The notes beneath the pieces were generated by a model. It was not told where the DNA came from and did no database searches. It saw only the letters and a program-made list of their open reading frames with translations. Below, piece by piece: positions 58,584-64,000 of a stretch of DNA of 64,000 nucleotides. Each line of letters opens with the position of its first letter. The stretch's first letter is position 1. Position numbers and translations under genes: made by a program. The DNA lies in assembly GCF_002093745.1 (NCBI RefSeq), contig NZ_MTSB01000021.1:1-64000 (forward strand). The letters are read 5' to 3'. This DNA comes from Pseudomonas graminis. Its GTDB lineage: Bacteria > Pseudomonadota > Gammaproteobacteria > Pseudomonadales > Pseudomonadaceae.

Positions 58584-61049
58584 ATGGACGACCGACACCT
58601 TCACGGCGCGAGTTCCGTTGCGCCCAATGCCGTTCAGGCACCGGCCCGGTGGCATGCCTATGGATTCGGCTCCGCCGAACATCACCGCCTACGGCAGGCA
58701 CGGGCCTTGAGACACACCGACTATCAGCCCACCAATATTTATGTAACGAAAGGCGATCGGCTGGAAATAACAGCAATCAGTCTGTACATGGATCAGGTGT
58801 CCGCAGTGATCGGGGTGCCGGAACTGGAGACGCCGACCTCGTACCCGCTGAAACGCGGGCTGAACGTTCTTGTGGCTACCAACACAGGCCTGCTGGGCTT
58901 TACCAATCTGGACCTGCTCGGCCACGTGGCTCTGGACATAACGGGCCAGTACAGGCATGTACCGTTTTTCAGACCCGACATGACCCACCTTGAATGGGAA
59001 CAGCAAATGGCGCAGTACAGCGATGCGCCAATCGTGCTGCTCACCAGTCCCAGAGCCATCATCGTAGTGCGCTATCAGAGCGCACGGCTCTACCTGAAGG
59101 ATCCTGTAAGGCTGATGGTCAATTACGATGATGCTATTCGGGCACAGGACGGTATTTCTGGCGTGACGGGTTATGGCGCAGCAGAGTGGGCGGTCGACCC
59201 CAATAAACACTTCTACGTGGAAGCGAACCAGCTCTACATGTTTGCCACTCACGGCCACATGGGATTTAACGGTTCAGATGCGCTGATACTCTTGCTGTCA
59301 ACCGCGCCTGCCGACGGCTGGGGCCCCTGGCACGAAAGCGGCCATCAACGGCAACTCTCACCCATGACGTGGGGCACAGGCACGGGAATGACAGAGGTCA
59401 CGGTCAACCTGTACTCGATGGCGAGCCAAGAGTTTTTTCAGGGTCGTGCTACAGGCGTAGACTCCAGTTACCCCGCGATGAAAGAGTATTTGGCCAATAG
59501 CCACAGAGATTACAACACCCTCAAGGAAGCCGGGCACAAGCTCGTGATGCTCTGGCAGTTGCGCCTGACCTTCGGCACGTCGTTCTATCCACAACTGCAC
59601 CAGCGCTATCGGCTCATGCACAACCCGCCGACGATAAGCGATGATAAAGCGCAACGTTTCATCGTCGAAACCTCTTTGCTGAGCCACGTCAACCTGACGG
59701 AATTCTTTGACCGCTGGGGACTGTACCCAACGCTGGAAACGCTCCGGCAGATTGCAGACTTGCCTGCGCTTGCACTCCCCATCTGGGAAACCGACGCCAC
59801 AACGACGTTCCCGATCCACCTTCAGGTATCCCGCTACATTCCAGAGCTGGCCCCTATACGGTCCAGCCTGACTGCCACATTTCAGGACAGAATAACGTTT
59901 ACAGTGGCCGATGAGTGGTACAAGCCCTACCGTTACGAGATGACCATCAATGGCGTTGTGGTGGCGTCGGTCGATAACGGTGTGTGTAGCCATTGCACCG
60001 CTTATGTCGAGGAAGGCACTGCGGTTGTCGAAAGCAGCGCCACACTTACGAGCGGGGATCATGCCGCCGTCAATGTGTATGTCGGCGGGGAGCATTTCAT
60101 GTTATCCAGCACGGCATCGCGGCCCATACTCCTGTTCAATATCAACGCATTGTTTACCGATGAACGCTGCACTGAACTCAGGCCCGGTGTCACGCAATTC
60201 AGACTGGACGTACTGTTCGACAACCTGGACGAAGGCCAGACCGATGAGCTGCACAGCCGCCTGCTACACCGCGCACAGCTTTTACTGCTGCAAAAAACAA
60301 TCAGCTATGTGCTCATCGGTGCGGGCCTGATACAGGTCACCTTCGAAGATGAGGCATTCAAGGGTTATGACTACGCCATACAGTACGGCAACCCACCTTA
60401 CGCAACGCTTGAAAAAGGCATTCCCCACAGTTCTGAATTGAACCGGAACACCTGGACACATGTCGGCGGGGTCGGCCATCAAGAAGTCCTAATCACCGCC
60501 AAAGGCCAGACCGGTAAAACGTACACGCTGTTTTCCGGCACCGTCGAGCAGGCAAAACTGGCGTTGCCTATCCGCGAACTGTTTACCGACACGGCGATGA
60601 CGATGCTGTCGGCCCATGCTGACCAGGCAGCCATTGATGCGCTTTACCTGACGGTAAACGGCAACCCTGCCATCACGCCGACAAACCGGGCGGCCTATCG
60701 TTCGTACCTGAGTAAAGCCCAACGATTTTTATTGCAAAAGACCATCGCGCGAATCGTCAGAACAGCCAACGTTCTGGACGTTTACTTTGAGGGAGATATG
60801 TTCAAACAGCATAATTACAAGCTGTACGTTAACAACCTCTACGCGTCCGAGGTCACCCAAGGTCAACCTTACTATTCAAGCCTGAACAACAGGGTCTGGA
60901 GCAGCAGCGAAGGTTTTGATGGCGATGATCACTGCACAGTCATCATCGACCATAGGGGGGTCGAAATAATGCTTTACGAAAGCCATGCCGCCGACACCGC
61001 AACGGCGTCGGCCTCACGAGACAGTAACATCACGCACTGCAATCTGTAG
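58584..61049 (+). CDS. M60-family (enhancin-like) zinc metallopeptidase with duplicated C-terminal module
   Basis: 821 aa. The zinc site is HESGH at 250-254 (WGPWHESGHQRQL) with the third ligand Glu E271 in GMTEVTVNLYS, the M60/gluzincin pattern. M60 enzymes cleave mucin-type glycoproteins and are used by pathogens and symbionts on host surfaces. Residues 60-245 form the usual M60 N-terminal beta domain. The C-terminal third has two similar modules, each starting LFTD and containing LLLQKTISYVLIGAGLI or FLLQKTIARIVRTANVL followed by VTFE/VYFEG and a YDYAIQYG/YKLYVNN strand. There is no signal peptide, so export would need another route. The gene stands alone, with low-GC patches compared with neighbours. 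Confidence 0.88.
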   Translation: MDDRHLHGASSVAPNAVQAPARWHAYGFGSAEHHRLRQARALRHTDYQPTNIYVTKGDRLEITAISLYMDQVSAVIGVPELETPTSYPLKRGLNVLVATNTGLLGFTNLDLLGHVALDITGQYRHVPFFRPDMTHLEWEQQMAQYSDAPIVLLTSPRAIIVVRYQSARLYLKDPVRLMVNYDDAIRAQDGISGVTGYGAAEWAVDPNKHFYVEANQLYMFATHGHMGFNGSDALILLLSTAPADGWGPWHESGHQRQLSPMTWGTGTGMTEVTVNLYSMASQEFFQGRATGVDSSYPAMKEYLANSHRDYNTLKEAGHKLVMLWQLRLTFGTSFYPQLHQRYRLMHNPPTISDDKAQRFIVETSLLSHVNLTEFFDRWGLYPTLETLRQIADLPALALPIWETDATTTFPIHLQVSRYIPELAPIRSSLTATFQDRITFTVADEWYKPYRYEMTINGVVVASVDNGVCSHCTAYVEEGTAVVESSATLTSGDHAAVNVYVGGEHFMLSSTASRPILLFNINALFTDERCTELRPGVTQFRLDVLFDNLDEGQTDELHSRLLHRAQLLLLQKTISYVLIGAGLIQVTFEDEAFKGYDYAIQYGNPPYATLEKGIPHSSELNRNTWTHVGGVGHQEVLITAKGQTGKTYTLFSGTVEQAKLALPIRELFTDTAMTMLSAHADQAAIDALYLTVNGNPAITPTNRAAYRSYLSKAQRFLLQKTIARIVRTANVLDVYFEGDMFKQHNYKLYVNNLYASEVTQGQPYYSSLNNRVWSSSEGFDGDDHCTVIIDHRGVEIMLYESHAADTATASASRDSNITHCNL

Positions 61050-61065
61050 CCCCCGTAGTCTTATG

Positions 61066-61096
61066 ATTACCGCCAGTCGCAAAGACCGGCGGTAAT
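61066..61096. terminator. stem-loop between convergent M60 and opuCA genes
   Basis: ATTACCGCC (61066-61074) is fully complementary to GGCGGTAAT (61088-61096), with inner GTC/GAC pairs. It lacks T-runs but is well placed to end both messages. Confidence 0.6.
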
Positions 61097-61104
61097 ACGG
61101 CAAC

Positions 61105-62262
61105 TCAGGAAGCTACTTGGTCGGCTGGCGAAACAATACTGGTCTTCATCCCGCGCGAACGGCCCGAGCTCAAGTAAGCCGCAATGGACTCTTGCGTCAC
61201 TTCGCCCAGGAACACGTTCTCGGCGTCCAGCACCGGCAGCCAGGCGCGGTTGAACTCGTACATGCGCGACAGCAGGATGCGCAAGTGCTCGTCGTATGCC
61301 GCCGTGGCGTTGAATTCGCGCAGGAATTGCGCGCAGGTGCCTTGCTGGCGATGCAGGTCACGACGACGCACATAGCCCATTGCCTTGTTTTCGCTGTCGG
61401 TCACAACGATATAGCGACGGTCGTTTTCGTCCATCACGTCCAGTGCATCGGCCACCGGGGTTTCCGGGCTGACGGACGGCGCGTTGTCGGCGGCGTCTTC
61501 GGCCTTGACCAGCAGCAGGCGCTTGAGGGTGCTGTCCTGACCGACGAAGCTGCTGACGAAGTCGTCAGCCGGATGCGCGAGCAAGGTGTCCGGGTGGTCG
61601 ATCTGCAACAACTTGCCGCCACGGAAAATTGCGATCTTGTCGCCCAGCTTGATGGCTTCATCGATGTCGTGGCTGACCATGATCACGGTCTTGTTCAGCG
61701 CCCGCTGCATCTCGAAGAACTCGTTCTGGATCATTTCACGGTTGATCGGGTCGACCGCACCGAACGGCTCGTCCATCAACAGCAACGGCGCGTCAGCGGC
61801 CAGTGCTCGGATGACACCGATACGCTGTTGCTGACCACCGGACAATTCACGCGGATAGCGATGCAGGTACTGCTTGGGTTCAAGCTTGATCATACTCATC
61901 AGTTCGCGCGCACGGTCGTGGCAACGCTGCTTGTCCCAGCCCAGCAATTTGGGCACGACCACGATGTTCTCTTCGATGGTCATGTTCGGGAACAGACCAA
62001 TCTGCTGAATCACGTAGCCGATGTTGCGACGCAGGGTCACTTCATCCAGGCCGGTCGTGTCTTCGCCATTGATCAGCACCTTGCCGGAAGTCGGCATGAT
62101 CAGACGGTTGATCATTTTCAGCGTGGTGCTCTTGCCGCAGCCCGACGGGCCGAGGAAGACGCAGATTTCGCCTTCGTTGACCGTGAGGCTGACCGAATCG
62201 ACAGCCTTCACTTCTTTGCCGTTGCTCTGGAAAGTCTTGGAGAGGTTCTGGAGTTCGATCAT
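61105..62262 (-). CDS. opuCA: osmoprotectant (glycine betaine/choline) ABC transporter ATP-binding protein
   Basis: 385 aa from ATG 62262, overlapping the permease stop as ATGA. Walker A GPSGCGKSTTLKMI, signature LSGGQQQRIGVIRAL, Walker B LLLMDEPFGAVDP. The C-terminal third holds a pair of CBS domains (VADALDVMDENDRRYIVVTD and the final module ending LGEVTQESIAAYL), which in OpuCA/OpuA sense ionic strength. It is the ATPase of the operon that continues to the window end. Confidence 0.93.
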   Translation of the reverse strand: MIELQNLSKTFQSNGKEVKAVDSVSLTVNEGEICVFLGPSGCGKSTTLKMINRLIMPTSGKVLINGEDTTGLDEVTLRRNIGYVIQQIGLFPNMTIEENIVVVPKLLGWDKQRCHDRARELMSMIKLEPKQYLHRYPRELSGGQQQRIGVIRALAADAPLLLMDEPFGAVDPINREMIQNEFFEMQRALNKTVIMVSHDIDEAIKLGDKIAIFRGGKLLQIDHPDTLLAHPADDFVSSFVGQDSTLKRLLLVKAEDAADNAPSVSPETPVADALDVMDENDRRYIVVTDSENKAMGYVRRRDLHRQQGTCAQFLREFNATAAYDEHLRILLSRMYEFNRAWLPVLDAENVFLGEVTQESIAAYLSSGRSRGMKTSIVSPADQVAS

Positions 62263-62912
62263 TTCAGTAATCCTTTTGGAGTCAGCGTGCGTTGCAGCCA
62301 TTGCAGGAGCAGGTCGGCGATGATGGCCAGAATGCTGACCAGTACCGCGCCGACGATCAGCATCGACATATCGCTGCGGCTGATTGAAGCGAGAATAAGT
62401 ACACCCAGACCACCGGCACCGATGGTCGCGGCGATGGTCATGACACCGATGTTCATCACCACGGCGGTGCGTACACCAGCCAGAATCACGGGCACCGCAA
62501 TAGGCAGTTCAACCATGCGCAGGCGCTGGCCGAACGTCATGCCGATGCCTTTGGCGGCTTCGCGAATACCCGGTTCCACACCCGTCAGGGCCAGGTAGGT
62601 ATTGCGCATGATCGGCAGCAGCGAGTAGAGAAACACTGCGGTGATCGCCGGCATCGGGCCGAGGCCCTGACCGAACTTCGAATAGAACGGCAGCAGCAGG
62701 CCGAACAAGGCAATCGACGGCACCGTCAGCAACACGGTGGCGCTGGCTTGCAACGGGCCGGCCAGTGCCGGAAAGCGCGTCATCAGCACGCCCAGCGGCA
62801 CACCGACCACGATGGCCAGCGTTACAGCGATGCCGACCAGCGTGATGTGCTGCCAGGTCAGGTGCAGAACCTGTGCCCAGTCAAGATGGGAGAAGGCGCT
62901 CAAAAAACTCAT
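62259..62912 (-). CDS. opuCB: osmoprotectant ABC transporter permease
   Basis: 217 aa with five or six membrane segments. GVPLGVLMTRFPALAGPLQASATVLLTVPSIALFGLLLP and the EAA loop GIREAAKGIGMTFGQRLRMVELP are typical of OpuCB/OpuCD/ProW-type permeases. It partners the second permease that begins the operon beyond the window edge. Confidence 0.93.
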   Translation of the reverse strand: MSFLSAFSHLDWAQVLHLTWQHITLVGIAVTLAIVVGVPLGVLMTRFPALAGPLQASATVLLTVPSIALFGLLLPFYSKFGQGLGPMPAITAVFLYSLLPIMRNTYLALTGVEPGIREAAKGIGMTFGQRLRMVELPIAVPVILAGVRTAVVMNIGVMTIAATIGAGGLGVLILASISRSDMSMLIVGAVLVSILAIIADLLLQWLQRTLTPKGLLK

Positions 62913-62925
62913 ATCGTCTCCTTCC

Positions 62926-63819
62926 TTAGTTCAAGGGATGCTGGCGCAGAAAATCTGCAGCCACCGTGGATGGGCTTTCATGGCCGACGTCGACGCGGGC
63001 GTTGAGGTCGATCATGGTCTGGTTGTCCAGCAGATCAGCCAGCGGCTTGAGCAGCGCGGCGATGTCCGGATGCTTGTCCAGATACTCCTGGCGGATGACC
63101 GGCGCGGCGGTGTAGTCCGGGAAGTAGTGTTTGTCGTCTTCCAGCACTTTGAGCTTGAACGCGTTCAAACGACCGTCGGTGGTGTACACCAGACCGGCGA
63201 ATACCTGACCGTTGCGCAGCGCGGTGTAGACCAGCCCGGCGTCCATCTGACGAGTGTTCTCGCGACCGAGATTCATGTCGTAGTGCTTGACCATGCCGAT
63301 CAGCCCGTCAGAACGGTTGGCGAACTCGGTGTCCAGCGCTACGACATGACCCTCTTTGGCTTCGTCTTTAAGCACCTTGGTCAGGTCAGTCATGGTGTTG
63401 ATTTGCGGGTACTTGTCAGCCACTTTCTGCGGCAGCGCCAGCGCGTAGGTGTTGTTGAACTTCGACGGCGAAAGCCAGACCAGGCCTTTCTTCGCATCGA
63501 CTTCCTTTACCCGTGCGTAAGTCTGTGCGCTGTCGAGCTTTTCATCGATATGGTTGTAGGCCACCAATGAAACCCCGGTGTATTCCCACAGCAGATCGAG
63601 CTGGCCGCTTTCCTGTGCGCTGCGCGCCAGATTGCTGCCGAGGCCGCCTGTGATTTGCACGTCATAATTCTTGGTTCGCAAGTACTGCGCGGTCAGTTCG
63701 GCGAGCATGGTCTGCTCGGTAAAGACGCGAGCACCCACGCGCAACAGCGGCTTATCCGCTGCTTGGGCAAATGCCGGAAACAGCAAGGCAAAGCCTAAAA
63801 ACAAACATATTCTTTTCAT
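62926..63819 (-). CDS. opuCC: osmoprotectant ABC transporter substrate-binding protein
   Basis: 297 aa from ATG 63819, behind AAGGAATTATC. Signal peptide KRICLFLGFALLFPAFAQA; no lipobox Cys, so it is a soluble periplasmic protein. LRVGARVFTEQTMLAELTAQYL, ITGGLGSNLARSAQESGQLDLLWEYTG and VYTTDGRLNAFKLKVLEDD are the quaternary-ammonium-compound binding family pattern. It captures betaine, choline or carnitine for the permease pair. Confidence 0.93.
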   Translation of the reverse strand: MKRICLFLGFALLFPAFAQAADKPLLRVGARVFTEQTMLAELTAQYLRTKNYDVQITGGLGSNLARSAQESGQLDLLWEYTGVSLVAYNHIDEKLDSAQTYARVKEVDAKKGLVWLSPSKFNNTYALALPQKVADKYPQINTMTDLTKVLKDEAKEGHVVALDTEFANRSDGLIGMVKHYDMNLGRENTRQMDAGLVYTALRNGQVFAGLVYTTDGRLNAFKLKVLEDDKHYFPDYTAAPVIRQEYLDKHPDIAALLKPLADLLDNQTMIDLNARVDVGHESPSTVAADFLRQHPLN

Positions 63820-63833
63820 GATAATTCCTTCGC

Positions 63834-64000
63834 TCAGCGAGCCAGTCCGCGTTCCAGCCAGAGACGACTGGCCAGTGTCACCAGACCATCGAGCAGCAAC
63901 GCCAGCAGAGCGGTACACGCCGCACCCAGCACCAGTTGCGGCTGGTTATTCAAGGCAATGCCCGGAAAAATCAGGCTGCCGAGGCTGTTGGCACCGATGA
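63834..64000 (-). CDS. opuCD: osmoprotectant ABC transporter permease, C-terminal end (cut by the window edge)
   Basis: On the minus strand the frame ending at TGA 63834-63836 reads IGANSLGSLIFPGIALNNQPQ, a membrane segment and LWLERGLAR. This is the C-terminal end of a second OpuC-type permease (54 codons seen). It ends 15 bases before opuCC and begins beyond 64000. Confidence 0.85.
   Translation of the reverse strand, partial: IGANSLGSLIFPGIALNNQPQLVLGAACTALLALLLDGLVTLASRLWLERGLAR

Overview
This window looks like the chromosome of a plant-associated Pseudomonas of the P. syringae group. The evidence is the gene content (PAB-type LuxR solo beside a proline iminopeptidase, dpp/opdP cluster, RoxSR-like pair, garD/kdgD pathway), Pseudomonas REP elements with a CGCGAGCAAGCTCGCTCC core, and P. 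syringae-type palindromic repeats. I saw no rRNA, tRNA or CRISPR. All assignments come from reading motifs; no database search was run.

Layout. 1-6100 is an accessory island. It opens with the right end of a broken IS66-family element and carries a Ser/Thr kinase and PP2C phosphatase pair, a Shedu-like (DUF4263) nuclease with an unrecognised N-terminal domain, and a DUF1493/HNH endonuclease cassette lying between two imperfect direct repeats that each contain a terminator-like sequence. 6177-14383 is ordinary chromosome: amidase, outer-membrane SphA-like protein, AraC regulator, GNAT acetyltransferase, catalase-peroxidase KatG (with a possible leader micro-ORF) and NhaA. 14541-22041 is a plant-signal module: a five-gene peptide ABC importer operon, divergent from a LuxR solo followed by a proline iminopeptidase, with a 20-bp lux-box-like dyad before each of the last two genes. 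22278-29444 holds a chemoreceptor, GAF protein, acetyltransferase, GAF/GGDEF/EAL phosphodiesterase, TauE-type exporter and three small proteins.

29654-35064 is a galactarate (probably also glucarate) catabolic cluster: garD, a GudP-like permease, kdgD and a FadR-type GntR regulator. The 3' tail of the GntR gene has been tandemly copied together with a REP element. 35164-41485 holds an SbmA/YddA-like ABC protein, the RoxR/RoxS redox two-component pair, a periplasmic SIMPL-domain protein and a bacterial HET-C protein. 41580-54183 is the dipeptide uptake cluster: four dppA-type binding proteins, an OprD-type porin and dppBCDF.

54263-64000 contains a PepSY/flavodoxin reductase fusion, ornithine decarboxylase speC with an attenuator-like leader, a large M60 (enhancin-type) metallopeptidase, and an OpuC-type osmoprotectant transporter whose last permease runs off the window.

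The genes mostly serve nutrient and signal uptake by a plant-dwelling bacterium: peptides, plant-derived signals, sugar diacids and osmoprotectants, with redox and oxidative-stress control. The points most worth a second look are the Shedu-like protein and its neighbours, the LuxR/pip/ABC module with paired dyads, the speC leader, the GntR-tail/REP tandem array and the M60 protein.
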